From an uncultured Lachnospiraceae bacterium (GTDB lineage Bacteria; Bacillota; Clostridia; Lachnospirales; Lachnospiraceae), in the NCBI GenBank assembly GCA_910589105.1, contig CAJUST010000020.1, positions 1 through 44,174 on the forward strand: a stretch of DNA of 44,174 nucleotides, written 5' to 3'. This document shows positions 1-9,391 of the stretch, piece by piece. The notes beneath the pieces are model-generated. The model was not told the DNA's origin. It searched no databases and was given only the letters and a program-made list of their open reading frames with translations. The position numbers and the translations under genes are program-made. Numbering within the stretch: the first letter of the stretch is position 1; each line of letters starts with the position of its first letter.

Positions 1-5
1 TAAAA

Positions 6-60
6 TGAAGCTGCCGCTTCACGAATTTTCATTCGTTAAAGCGACAGCCCCTTTTTTTTA
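6..60 (+). terminator. Rho-independent terminator, probably shared by convergent genes
   Basis: An imperfect hairpin (GCTGCCGCTT pairing with AAGCGACAGC, then ACGAAT with ATTCGT around a TTTC loop) is followed by CCCC and a run of seven T on the plus strand. It would end a plus-strand gene left of the window. It also lies directly behind the stop codon of the minus-strand beta-galactosidase, where the T stretch is shorter, so it may act in both directions. Confidence 0.75.
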
Positions 61-62
61 GA

Positions 63-3000
63 TTATTTAATCTTTGTTTTTTTGTTGATTCCTGCTTTTT
101 TCAGAGCATTTAAAAGTTTCTTTTTCTGACTGCTTTTCATTTTCTTAGGAACTTTGACAGTCATTTTAGAGGATGTCTTTTTGAATGCCCCTGATTTGAC
201 AGATGGGGCTTTTGTGCCTTGGAAAGTAATTTTCTTTAGCTTTTTACAGCCGTTAAACGCGTTTTTATTGATTTTTTTCACGCCTTTGCCGATTTTTACT
301 TCGGTTAATCTGGAGCATCCTTTAAACGCATTTTTACCAATTTCCACAATGGTACAGGTTACGCCGTTAATTTCAACTTTTTCTTTGATTTCAACTTTTT
401 TCAAGTTCTTATTTCCTGACGACATAACGACTGCTGTTTTTTTGTCGGCATTGGATACTTTGTACGTGATTTTTGTTTTCGGGTCTGTCGTTTGTGAGGT
501 TTCATCAAATTTCGGAGCGTCTTCTGTCCATTTTGCATATAACGTGAGATCTTTTGTTACGGGTGAAGACCAGTTATAAGCGGCTCCGTTTTTGGATGAC
601 GTCCAGCATACGAATTTATATCCCTTTTTGGTTGGCGTTGTTTTCGGCGGGTTGACTTTTGAAAGCGCATTGACTTGAATGCGGGCAGGCGCGCCTGTGC
701 CGCCATTTGCATCAAATGTTACATAGTATTTCTTAAGCTGCCATTTCGCATATAGCGTAAAATTACCCGTAACCGGAGTTTGCCAGTTATAGATAGCGCC
801 GTTTACTGATTTGCTCCAGCCTAAAAATGTATAGTGCGCTCTGGTCGGGTTTGCCGGTTTTGCCGCTGCGGCGCCGTCTTTAATGTTTGCAATGCTTTTC
901 TTTGTAAGCGTTGCGCCATTTCCATTTAACGTAATTGTCCATGGGCCCTTTTTTGTATCTTCTCCGGAAGTCGTGTCTTTTGTAACTTTTACCTGAATCG
1001 TTTTCGAGTATGGTTCGCCCGAGGATAGCAGGGCAGTTACTTTAATCGTTGCCGTTCCTTCCGCCGTTGCCGTTACATTGCCGTTTTCATCTACTTCTGC
1101 GCCTGTATCGCCTGATTCTTCCACTTTAAAAGTATAAGTGATGTGGTTGGAATCCGGATGTCCCTCTACAGAGCAATCGTCATTTTTGAGGGAGGCTGTC
1201 GGTTTTAATTGGACAGAGCCTTCTGTAGCATCTTTTTCAATTGAAATTTTTGGTTCAGCAGGGTCAAATGTAATGTCGTCAATTTCGCAAGTACAGTTCG
1301 GATCATGTTTCGTTACAGTAATCGTTACGATTGTAACATAAGGTTCGCCGCTTTCTAATAAAGCAGTCACTTCGATTTTTGCGAATCCCGCCGCTGTTGC
1401 CGTAACTGCGCCTGTTTTGCTATTGACTGTTGCATTTGTGCTTCCCGGATCTGCCACTCGATAAGAATAGGTGACTTTGTTGGAATTCGGATGTCCCTCT
1501 ACAGAACAATCGTCATTGCGGGAAAGCACCGGATTTAATGTTACGCTTCCTTCTTCTTCATTTGCCGGAATTGCAATTTTTGTTTCTGCTGGATCGATAG
1601 TAAGACCATCAATTTTGCAGGAACAGTCTGGATCGCTCTTGCTGACGGTTACAGAAATGTCTTCGTAACGCGATTTGCCATTTAAGGAAGCCGTTACGCG
1701 GATTGTCGCAATGCCTGCTTTCTTCGCCGTTACTTTTCCCTTATTGTCTACACTGGCTTCTGTTGTCCCTGCGTTTAATACTTCATAGGTAATTACAGGT
1801 TCGTTTGTCAGATGGCCTTCTACCGGACATACGTCATTTCTGGAAGCGGTTGCCTTTAAATCGACTGAGCCGCTTTCGTCATCGACATCCATTGTAATTT
1901 TCGGTTCTTCTGGCGTAATGGTAAGGCCGGTAATTTCACAGGTACAATTTGCATTCAATTTTGTAACGTTTACCGTCACCGTTTGAGTCTTCGTTTTCCC
2001 GTTAAGGGATGCTGTCACGCTAATTACGGCTTCGCCTTCTTCTGTCGCTGTGACTACGCCTGTCTTGCTGTCGACTGTCGCTTTTGTAGTTCCTGCGTTT
2101 TCTACAGCGTAAGTGTATTCTACACTGCCAGAATCCGGATGTCCTTCTACTTCGCACTCGCTGATTGTGGCTGATGGCTGTAACGTGACTGTGTTATTCG
2201 TTCCATCTGCATTGATATTGATTTGCGGATTCGCCGGATGAACTGTGATTCCGGTAATTTCGCATGTGCAATCTGGTTCATGAACGCGCGTGATATTTAA
2301 AGTATATGTTTTTGCGCTTTGTTTGTCTTCAGAGACGGACAGAATCTTTATCAGAGAATCACTCAGAGGAAGAATTGTAACAGCGGTATTCTCTGGATTT
2401 TCAAATGTAATTTCCGGGATTTCATCTGAATCGTCAGCCTCAATCGTTACATTATAAGATTCTGTAGTATTATTAAAGGTAACTGTCTGTTCTCCAATTG
2501 TTACTCCCGGGAGAGCAGCGGAGGTTTTAGGATTATAGGCGTATGTTGGCTTCTGTACTTCAACTTCGTTTAAGCCGATAAATGTTTTCGCAGGATGTTC
2601 AAAGGTAATGCGTATTGCCTGCGGATTAATCATTTCTTTTAAATGATACGCTTTGCCTACGGTGGTTAATGTTTCGTTATAGGAATTTACATCAATATTT
2701 GTAGGATCGTCATATTCGATTTCTATCCATTCATTTGCTGTGATATTGCCATTTTCATAGTTGGAACTTAAGGCATATTCAAATTTTACAACATCTGGGA
2801 GTACGCTGTCAGTCCGATCTGTTTGTTTAAAGAAGAATAAATCTATTTCGTCTGTAGTCGTAGCAGTTGCCCAGTCCATTGTAATTTGAATGTTTGTATT
2901 GCGTTCTGTACTGTCTTTTTTGTCCCATGTACTCCAGCGGCCGGCGCTTCCGCCAGTATCAGAGCGGTTTTTATCAGTAATTGCAGGTAGTGAATCATTG

Positions 3001-6000
3001 TATGGGCCATTGTCTGCTAAGTGATCCCGGTCTGGCGCCACATTGATTCGCGTTTCAACAGGCGTTGCAACGCGTACGGCTGCTTGTGTTGGATAATCAA
3101 CTCCAAGCGCATTTACTTTTCCGGAAATTGTAATTATTTCTTCGTTTGTGTCGAAAGAATCGTTTGTTATATTTGAAGTGTCCCATTCGATTGGGAATTC
3201 CTCAAATTCGTCGCCGTCTGTATCGTATGTCATGGATACGGCAGGGAGCGTCGGAACAGTATTTGGCTCCGTATAGAGAGAATGTTTCTGTACATTAATG
3301 ATGGATTTGTAAACATGGACTGTAACGGAGAGGCTTATGGTTTGGTTTAGTTCAGAATCTACGGCATAACCATAAATTTTAAACGTGCCTTTTTCGTTTA
3401 GTTTCTCTAAATCATAATCTGCCCAAGTAATATTTAAAGTTTTCGTTCCTGTTGTTTTTGTATAAGAAGCAGTTATGTTTTGTGGCAGATTATTTTTAAT
3501 ATCTTCAGAGTTTACCGGAACATAACAATGTTTCGATAACGTATAGTTTTTGATCTGGTTAGGTTCTGAATCACTGACGACTGCTTTTGTGCTTACAGAA
3601 GCAGTCGCAGGCGTCAGACCTTCGGCTTCCGCTTTGATTTCAAAGCTTCCCGCTGTTTTTGTAGAACGGACAATAACTAATGCTTTGCCTGCATAAGCTT
3701 TAATATGCGCAGATGAGCCGCTTGTTAAAACGGATGCTTGCTGATATTTATCTACAGTTGCCTGATCGCCATTGTCTACGCCTAAAATTTCACCTTCTCC
3801 TGTCAGTGTAAAACGGATATCATTTGTAGCGGTTGTTTTTGGATTTCCGTCTGCATCTGTTACGTCAATTGTAATGTAGGAAAGGCTTTTTCCATCTGCA
3901 TCAATGCTGGTTTTGTCTGTAGAAGCTACAAGTTTTCCACCTGATTTTGTTGGCGTAGTGACAGAAGTTTTTCCTGCGCATTGACTTGTAATGTCAGCTC
4001 CATTTTCGTCAAATGCTTTCGCTGAAATCGTTCCTGCTGCATATGTAACGTTAAATACAGAATATAAGGACTGATCGCCTGTGCCGGAAGTTGTTTCACA
4101 AACAGCGGTCTTATTGCTTGTTGTTGTATATTCGTAGCGGACATGGCCCATGGCAGTTGTTGTTGAGGAAACATCTTTGCGTGTAGCTGTGCCGATTAAT
4201 TCATCATCAAGATATAATTCTACTTTTGCTGCATTGGAATAAACCCATACAGGTGTTTTTCCATTCGTTTTCATTTGATTGTCTGGATCCCATGCGGTTA
4301 CGAGATGCAGTGTGTTTGCATCATGGTTCCATTGGCTGCGGTAAAGATAATAATTATCTTTTGGGAACCCGGCGGTATCTACGATTCCAAAATAACTGCT
4401 ATTTGGTATCGCTCCACGGCCTCCGTCGCCTGTTCCTGTTCCGTTCCATGGGGTTGGCTCTCCAATATAGTCAAACCCTGTCCAGACACATTCGCCTGCA
4501 ATGAAATCATTGCTTAAAGTTGGATACATGGATGCGTGGGCTGTTTTGCCCCAGCCTACAGAAGATGTATCATACGAAGTCAGGTGATATTTGCCGTCTG
4601 CATTTGCCTGGCTCGCCTGTGATGTGTAAATGCCACGGCTGTTTACCGCGGATGCAGTCTCGCTCCATAGCATTACGGGATAGGTGTTTTTTGCCTGATT
4701 CATAAAATTTATGTCACCGTAGTTATATCCAACCACTCCCCCATCTTTAAAGATAGAATCGTTTACGGCAGGGACGCCGGTCGTGCCAATGGATCTGTTA
4801 TTTGATCCTGAAGTAGGTAAGTGCGCAGTGTCGACTTCTTTTACCCATCGAAGCATTTTAGTGACTGCGGAAGCCCAGTCGTAATTGCCGCCAGTTCCTT
4901 CCTGTATTTCATTTCCGAAGGACCAAAGGATAATAGAAGCATCATTTCTGTCCCGTTTCACCATGGATTTTAATGCAAATTCCGCCCATGTCATGGAAGG
5001 ATCTCCGTCGATCACATGATTGTCAGAGGTTAAATTCCGGTCAAAGTAAACGGAGAAGTCGTTTGAGTTTCCATTTTTTGGAATCCCCCAGCCGTCAAAG
5101 GCTTCTTCAATTACTAAAAGTCCAAGTTCGTTGCAAATATCTACAAGTATTTCTGCCGCCGGATTGTGGGTCACGCGTATGGTGTTTACGCCCATATCTT
5201 TCATAATCGTCATTTGGCGGTAAATGGCATCGTAATATGCGGACGCCCCAAGGGCTCCCTGATCGTGATGCATACATACGCCATTGATTTTTACATGTTC
5301 CCCATTTAATATGAAACCTTCATTATTTTTAAATTCAAACCATTTGAATCCAAATTCTGTGTCATAGGAATCTAAAACGTTGGTTCCTTGCAAAATCTCA
5401 GTGCGGACAATATACAAATTCGGGGTCTTAGTAGACCAGAGTTTTGGGCTCTCAACAGAGGTTTCTGTTGTCACCTTTTTTGTCTCACCTGAAGGAATGG
5501 TTTCATCTTTTGAGATAGTGGCAACAGATGTGTCAGAACCTTTTTCATAAATGGTGTTTTTAATTGTGACGCTGGCAGATGCATCGCTGTCGTTTTGTAC
5601 ATCTACGTCAATGTTCACTGCGCCGTTAGAGCCGGCGCTCGTCGCCAGATTCGGCGTAGTGACATATGTGCCGTTTTTTGGAACATGCACAGGATCAGTG
5701 ATAATTAATTCTACATCACGGTAGATGCCGCTTCCTGAGTACCAGCGGCTTGATGGAAGATTGTTTACCACTTTTACAGCCAGGACATTTTCTGTGGTAT
5801 TGTCACAGATAAGCTTATCCGAGAGATCAAAAGCAAAATTAGTGTATCCATAATGATGCTCTCCCAGTTTTTCTCCGTTTATATATACTGTGGCGTCTTT
5901 ATAAACGCCGTCAAAGTTTAATACAATGGATTTTCCTTCATAGGATTCTGGAAGGGCAAAGTTTTTCCGGTACCATCCAGTGCCTCCCGGTAAGAAACCG

Positions 6001-6296
6001 CTTTCCGCTTCGCCTTCTGAGGTAAAGTCCTGTGTAATGCTAAAGTCGTGCGGCAGTTGGATATTCTGCCATGTGTAGTCATTGAAATTGACTTCATGGG
6101 CAGTGTTTGAGTCTCCAAGATAGAATTTCCAGCCTTCATTGAAACTGTCATTCGCGGAAATGGTTTCTGGATCCGTTAAAAAAATTCCATCGGAGGGAGA
6201 ATCCGTTTCCGCCCGCGCAGTCTCTGTGGGCAATGTTGGAATACACAGAGAAGTAGCGAGTACGATTGCCAATAGTTTTTTGAAACGATGTTTCAT
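63..6296 (-). CDS. Secreted multidomain GH2 beta-galactosidase with Ig-like, InlB-type and BspA-type modules
   Basis: Exported family 2 glycosidase of about 2077 residues, probably a beta-galactosidase. The start is the ATG at 6296, because AAGGAGG lies 8 bases upstream and a signal peptide follows (KKLLAIVLATSLC..., likely cut after ARA at 29). Order seen: GH2 sugar-binding jellyroll (~50-210), Ig-like domain, TIM barrel with acid/base Glu463 in FGNEI and nucleophile Glu546 in LWSET; DUF4982-like domain (~660-760); an Ig-like GH2 C-terminal domain (~790-890); two Big_4-like domains (~910-1080); a discoidin-like module (~1080-1230); four Cys-containing Ig-like repeats (~1342-1778); two Listeria-Bacteroides/InlB repeats (GWSKS, YAKW); and a basic C-terminus with BspA-type leucine-rich repeats (FKGCSRLTEV). 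No LPxTG motif is visible, so attachment would rely on the C-terminal modules. The gene is monocistronic. Exact substrate is inferred, not shown. Confidence 0.93.
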   Translation of the reverse strand: MKHRFKKLLAIVLATSLCIPTLPTETARAETDSPSDGIFLTDPETISANDSFNEGWKFYLGDSNTAHEVNFNDYTWQNIQLPHDFSITQDFTSEGEAESGFLPGGTGWYRKNFALPESYEGKSIVLNFDGVYKDATVYINGEKLGEHHYGYTNFAFDLSDKLICDNTTENVLAVKVVNNLPSSRWYSGSGIYRDVELIITDPVHVPKNGTYVTTPNLATSAGSNGAVNIDVDVQNDSDASASVTIKNTIYEKGSDTSVATISKDETIPSGETKKVTTETSVESPKLWSTKTPNLYIVRTEILQGTNVLDSYDTEFGFKWFEFKNNEGFILNGEHVKINGVCMHHDQGALGASAYYDAIYRQMTIMKDMGVNTIRVTHNPAAEILVDICNELGLLVIEEAFDGWGIPKNGNSNDFSVYFDRNLTSDNHVIDGDPSMTWAEFALKSMVKRDRNDASIILWSFGNEIQEGTGGNYDWASAVTKMLRWVKEVDTAHLPTSGSNNRSIGTTGVPAVNDSIFKDGGVVGYNYGDINFMNQAKNTYPVMLWSETASAVNSRGIYTSQASQANADGKYHLTSYDTSSVGWGKTAHASMYPTLSNDFIAGECVWTGFDYIGEPTPWNGTGTGDGGRGAIPNSSYFGIVDTAGFPKDNYYLYRSQWNHDANTLHLVTAWDPDNQMKTNGKTPVWVYSNAAKVELYLDDELIGTATRKDVSSTTTAMGHVRYEYTTTSNKTAVCETTSGTGDQSLYSVFNVTYAAGTISAKAFDENGADITSQCAGKTSVTTPTKSGGKLVASTDKTSIDADGKSLSYITIDVTDADGNPKTTATNDIRFTLTGEGEILGVDNGDQATVDKYQQASVLTSGSSAHIKAYAGKALVIVRSTKTAGSFEIKAEAEGLTPATASVSTKAVVSDSEPNQIKNYTLSKHCYVPVNSEDIKNNLPQNITASYTKTTGTKTLNITWADYDLEKLNEKGTFKIYGYAVDSELNQTISLSVTVHVYKSIINVQKHSLYTEPNTVPTLPAVSMTYDTDGDEFEEFPIEWDTSNITNDSFDTNEEIITISGKVNALGVDYPTQAAVRVATPVETRINVAPDRDHLADNGPYNDSLPAITDKNRSDTGGSAGRWSTWDKKDSTERNTNIQITMDWATATTTDEIDLFFFKQTDRTDSVLPDVVKFEYALSSNYENGNITANEWIEIEYDDPTNIDVNSYNETLTTVGKAYHLKEMINPQAIRITFEHPAKTFIGLNEVEVQKPTYAYNPKTSAALPGVTIGEQTVTFNNTTESYNVTIEADDSDEIPEITFENPENTAVTILPLSDSLIKILSVSEDKQSAKTYTLNITRVHEPDCTCEITGITVHPANPQININADGTNNTVTLQPSATISECEVEGHPDSGSVEYTYAVENAGTTKATVDSKTGVVTATEEGEAVISVTASLNGKTKTQTVTVNVTKLNANCTCEITGLTITPEEPKITMDVDDESGSVDLKATASRNDVCPVEGHLTNEPVITYEVLNAGTTEASVDNKGKVTAKKAGIATIRVTASLNGKSRYEDISVTVSKSDPDCSCKIDGLTIDPAETKIAIPANEEEGSVTLNPVLSRNDDCSVEGHPNSNKVTYSYRVADPGSTNATVNSKTGAVTATAAGFAKIEVTALLESGEPYVTIVTITVTKHDPNCTCEIDDITFDPAEPKISIEKDATEGSVQLKPTASLKNDDCSVEGHPDSNHITYTFKVEESGDTGAEVDENGNVTATAEGTATIKVTALLSSGEPYSKTIQVKVTKDTTSGEDTKKGPWTITLNGNGATLTKKSIANIKDGAAAAKPANPTRAHYTFLGWSKSVNGAIYNWQTPVTGNFTLYAKWQLKKYYVTFDANGGTGAPARIQVNALSKVNPPKTTPTKKGYKFVCWTSSKNGAAYNWSSPVTKDLTLYAKWTEDAPKFDETSQTTDPKTKITYKVSNADKKTAVVMSSGNKNLKKVEIKEKVEINGVTCTIVEIGKNAFKGCSRLTEVKIGKGVKKINKNAFNGCKKLKKITFQGTKAPSVKSGAFKKTSSKMTVKVPKKMKSSQKKKLLNALKKAGINKKTKIK

Positions 6297-6340
6297 GCTA
6301 ATTTCCTCCTTTTTATTAATACTGACAAATCTATGTAGAA

Positions 6341-6349
6341 ATTCTAACA
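6341..6349 (-). promoter_or_regulatory. Extended -10 promoter of the beta-galactosidase
   Basis: Read on the minus strand, TGTTAGAAT gives an extended -10 (TG, one base, TAGAAT) about 45 bases before the ATG. The -35 is weak (ATGGCT at the 17-bp position), although a TGACAT box lies nearby. Confidence 0.45.
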
Positions 6350-6463
6350 CAAATATGTCAAAATAGCCATACTATTTTGGGGTAATTTCAAATAATATTG
6401 GTATATTTTTTGTGGCTTTTCCTGAATGGATATAGTCTTTTTTTGCTAAATGAAACTTCCTAC

Positions 6464-6492
6464 TTGTAATCCCGCCCAAAATTCGATACAAT
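6464..6492 (+). promoter_or_regulatory. SigA-type promoter of the comEA-like operon
   Basis: TTGTAA at 6464 and TACAAT at 6487 are separated by 17 bases, about 55 bases before the ComEA-like start. No closer promoter is evident for the two-component, GerM, comEC and holA genes that follow at short spacing, so this may drive all of them. Confidence 0.6.
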
Positions 6493-6546
6493 AAAGTAAT
6501 GGCATTGAGGGACTCCTGAATCGTTTTACGAAAAGGAGTTATGCGC

Positions 6547-7134
6547 ATGAAAAAAAGAGTTTGGCTTGGCATTGTTTTAGCCATACTGTGTTTGTCCGGC
6601 TGTAGGGATGCTTCCGCTCCCTATCTTCTTAAAGAAGAAGCGGAGCAGGCAACAGAAGAAACAGCCGCATTAATAGAAAAAGAAACAGAACTCAAAGAGG
6701 AATACTGCATATATGTCTGTGGGGCGGTAAACCGGCCGGGCGTTTATAAGCTTCCTGCGGGAAGCCGCATCTATGAAGCGGTTCTTTTAGCGGGAGGAAT
6801 GCAAGAAGACGCGTGTGAGGCAGCCGTAAACCAAGCGGAAGAGCTTTCCGACGGCCAGATGGTTTTCGTTCCGACGATAGAGGAAGCGGAGACGCCGGAG
6901 GCGGAAACGGGGGCTTCTTTGGGAGCGAGCGGTCCGGCCGGCAAGGTCAATTTAAACACGGCGGATTTTACAGAGCTTTTGACGCTGCCCGGCATTGGTG
7001 AGTCAAAGGCATCGGCTATCTTAGCTTACAGGGAAGAAAAGGGCAGGTTTTCCTCCGTTGAGGAGATTATGGATATTACGGGGATTAAAGAAGGGGTCTA
7101 TTCCAAAATCAAAGATCACATAACTGTTAATTGA
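6547..7134 (+). CDS. comEA: ComEA-like competence lipoprotein (SLBB plus helix-hairpin-helix)
   Basis: DNA-binding protein of the competence uptake machinery, 195 residues, anchored outside the membrane. The start at 6547 is preferred over the in-frame ATG at 6541 because AAAAGGAG ends at 6538. A lipobox (LSG-Cys19) suggests a lipid anchor; Bacillus ComEA has a transmembrane helix instead. An SLBB domain spans ~53-110 (YVCGAVNRPGVY) and a double HhH domain ~134-194 (VNLNTAD, LPGIG, FSSVEEI). In Bacillus comEA sits with comEC; here comEC follows after three other genes. A general HhH/SLBB lipoprotein not involved in competence is possible, but the domain pair and distal comEC make ComEA likely. 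Confidence 0.85.
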   Translation: MKKRVWLGIVLAILCLSGCRDASAPYLLKEEAEQATEETAALIEKETELKEEYCIYVCGAVNRPGVYKLPAGSRIYEAVLLAGGMQEDACEAAVNQAEELSDGQMVFVPTIEEAETPEAETGASLGASGPAGKVNLNTADFTELLTLPGIGESKASAILAYREEKGRFSSVEEIMDITGIKEGVYSKIKDHITVN

Positions 7135-7143
7135 GGTGTTGAA

Positions 7144-7833
7144 ATGGCAAGAAAGGTTCTTGTAGTAGATGATGAAAAGTTAATCGTAAAAGGAATCCGC
7201 TTTAGTTTAGAACAAGACGGCATGGAAGTGGAGTGCGCCTATGACGGCGAGGAAGCTTTGCGCATGGCGGGTGAAAAAGAGTACGATTTAATTCTTTTAG
7301 ACATTATGCTGCCCAAAATAGACGGTTTTGAAGTCTGCCAGCATATACGGGAGTTTTCAAGCGTCCCGATTGTCATGCTGACGGCGAAAGGCGATGACAT
7401 GGATAAGATTTTAGGGCTGGAGTATGGCGCAGACGATTATATTACAAAGCCCTTTAACATTTTAGAGGTAAAAGCCAGAATCAAAGCCATTATGCGGCGG
7501 ACGTCTTCTAGTAAGCCGAAGGCGGAAAAATCTTCCGTCATAGAAAATGGCGACATTAGAATGGACTGTGAGAGCAGGCGGCTTTTCGTCAAGGAGAAGG
7601 AGATTAACCTGACTGCCAAAGAATTTGATCTTTTGGAACTGTTGGTGACAAATCCCAATAAAGTATACAGCAGGGAACGTCTGTTAAATCTCGTCTGGGG
7701 TTATGAATATCCCGGAGACGTCCGGACGGTAGACGTGCATGTGCGGAGGATGCGTGAAAAAATTGAGAGCAATCCGAGTGAGCCGAAATATCTGCATACC
7801 AAATGGGGAGTCGGCTATTATTATCAAAATTAG
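7144..7833 (+). CDS. OmpR/PhoB-family response regulator
   Basis: Two-component transcription regulator of 229 residues. The receiver domain (~4-115) has the acidic pair Asp9-Asp10, phosphorylatable Asp53 in LLDIMLP, Thr80 in MLTAKG and Lys102 in YITKPF. A winged-helix DNA-binding domain follows from ~132, with the typical TAKEFDLLELL and VDVHVRRMREKI segments and a GVGYYY end. It starts 9 bases after the comEA-like stop, and the kinase follows after 34 bases, so the pair is co-transcribed. The signal and the regulon are not visible. The placement between comEA and comEC invites, but does not prove, a role in competence or envelope control. Confidence 0.95.
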   Translation: MARKVLVVDDEKLIVKGIRFSLEQDGMEVECAYDGEEALRMAGEKEYDLILLDIMLPKIDGFEVCQHIREFSSVPIVMLTAKGDDMDKILGLEYGADDYITKPFNILEVKARIKAIMRRTSSSKPKAEKSSVIENGDIRMDCESRRLFVKEKEINLTAKEFDLLELLVTNPNKVYSRERLLNLVWGYEYPGDVRTVDVHVRRMREKIESNPSEPKYLHTKWGVGYYYQN

Positions 7834-7867
7834 CGGGCGTAACAGCCGGCGCAGATAAGGTGTAAAC

Positions 7868-9298
7868 ATGTCAAAGAAAAAGTTTTGGGATTTTTTTAAA
7901 AGTCTGAAAATCCGATTTATTCTATTGTTTCTGCTGATTGGAATCCTGCCGGCGACGGCGCTTCGGGTGGGCATGCTTCGTTCTTATGCGAAAAAAGCAG
8001 TTGCCAACCGAAGCATTGACGTTTTAAGTCAGGCGAAAATTCTGACGAACCAGATTGTTTTTAATAATTATCTGTTAGATGCGGGTTCTGAAATCATCAA
8101 TTCCCAGTTAGAACAGCTTTCCAATATTTATGACGGACGCATTATGGTGATTGACGGAAGCTTCCATATTATAAAGGACACCTATGGCTTAGATGAAGGC
8201 AAGACGATTGTGTCTGAGGAGGTCATGCGAAGCTTCCGTGGGGAAGAAATTTCCAAACATGATTCGGAAAACAACTATATAGAAATGAGCCTGCCGCTTA
8301 CGATGCCGGAGAGCAAAGATATTATCGGCGTTTTGCTTGTCAGTGTGTCAACAGACAGCATTTTGCTCAATCAGGATTATCTGGAGCGGAGCGCATGGGT
8401 GATACAGCTTGTCTGCATTATGGCGGTCGTTTTGGCATCTGTTTTTTTAGCGAGGCTTTTGACAAAACCGTTCCGGAAAATGGCAGATGAAATTGCGGAA
8501 ATCCAAAATGGCTTCCGGGACGAACTGCGGGTTACGGATTATGCGGAGACAGAGGCGGTTTCTTCTAGTTTTAACCAGTTGTATGGCAGGATGAAAGTGA
8601 TTGATGAGTCGAGAGAAGAATTTGTCTCAAATGTCTCCCATGAGCTAAAAACCCCGCTTACGTCGATGAAAGTGCTGGCGGATTCCCTAAATGGGCAGGA
8701 AAACGTTCCGGTGGAGCTGTATAAGGAATTTATGGCGGATATTGGCAATGAGATTGACAGGGAGACGAAGATTATCAATGATCTGCTTTCGTTGGTGAAA
8801 ATGAACAGATCCGCCGTGGATTTGAATATTGCAAGCGTAAATATCAATGAATTGTTAGAATTAATTTTAAAACGTCTGCGTCCGATTGCCGCAAGACAGC
8901 ATATAGAGCTTGTATTAGAGAGCTTCCGTCCGGTTAGCGCAGAAGTAGACGAAGTGAAGCTGACGCTTGCTTTTACAAATCTTGTGGAAAACGGCATAAA
9001 ATATAACAAGAAGGAAGGCTGGGTGCATGTCACTTTAAATGCTGACCATCAGTATTTTTATGTCAAAGTAGAAGACAGCGGCATAGGCATACCCGAAGAT
9101 GCTTTAGAGCATATTTATGAACGGTTTTACCGCGTCGATAAATCCCATTCAAGGGAAATCGGAGGCACAGGTTTAGGGCTTGCGATTACGAGAAGCTCAA
9201 TTTTAATGCATCGGGGGGCCATAAAAGTGTTTAGCATTGAAGGGGAAGGGACTGTCTTTAACGTCCGTATCCCTTTGAATTATATTATTGCATCCTAG
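7868..9298 (+). CDS. Membrane sensor histidine kinase
   Basis: Partner kinase of the preceding response regulator, 476 residues. TM1 (~17-36) and TM2 (~176-196) bracket an extracytoplasmic sensor of about 140 residues resembling a dCache/PAS-type fold. A HAMP linker follows (~197-249), then HisKA with phospho-acceptor His258 in SNVSHELKTPL, and a HATPase domain with N box (NLVENGIKYN), G1 (DSGIGIP) and G2 (GTGLGL). This is the WalK/PhoR-like architecture. A 93-base gap separates it from the GerM gene; no terminator is visible there. Confidence 0.94.
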   Translation: MSKKKFWDFFKSLKIRFILLFLLIGILPATALRVGMLRSYAKKAVANRSIDVLSQAKILTNQIVFNNYLLDAGSEIINSQLEQLSNIYDGRIMVIDGSFHIIKDTYGLDEGKTIVSEEVMRSFRGEEISKHDSENNYIEMSLPLTMPESKDIIGVLLVSVSTDSILLNQDYLERSAWVIQLVCIMAVVLASVFLARLLTKPFRKMADEIAEIQNGFRDELRVTDYAETEAVSSSFNQLYGRMKVIDESREEFVSNVSHELKTPLTSMKVLADSLNGQENVPVELYKEFMADIGNEIDRETKIINDLLSLVKMNRSAVDLNIASVNINELLELILKRLRPIAARQHIELVLESFRPVSAEVDEVKLTLAFTNLVENGIKYNKKEGWVHVTLNADHQYFYVKVEDSGIGIPEDALEHIYERFYRVDKSHSREIGGTGLGLAITRSSILMHRGAIKVFSIEGEGTVFNVRIPLNYIIAS

Positions 9299-9391
9299 GG
9301 TCTGCCTGAATGATTTGTTCTGCCGCTGCCCGTTTTGGGGATATAGCCGGCGCGAACGGTTTTGGGCGCTTTGGACGTCAGGAGGAAAATT

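Noticed and set aside
154..579. Plus-strand open frames opposite the beta-galactosidase (for example 154-579, 1138-1341, 4226-4504)
   Set aside because: They mirror the repeat-rich minus-strand gene, lack ribosome sites and show no family resemblance.
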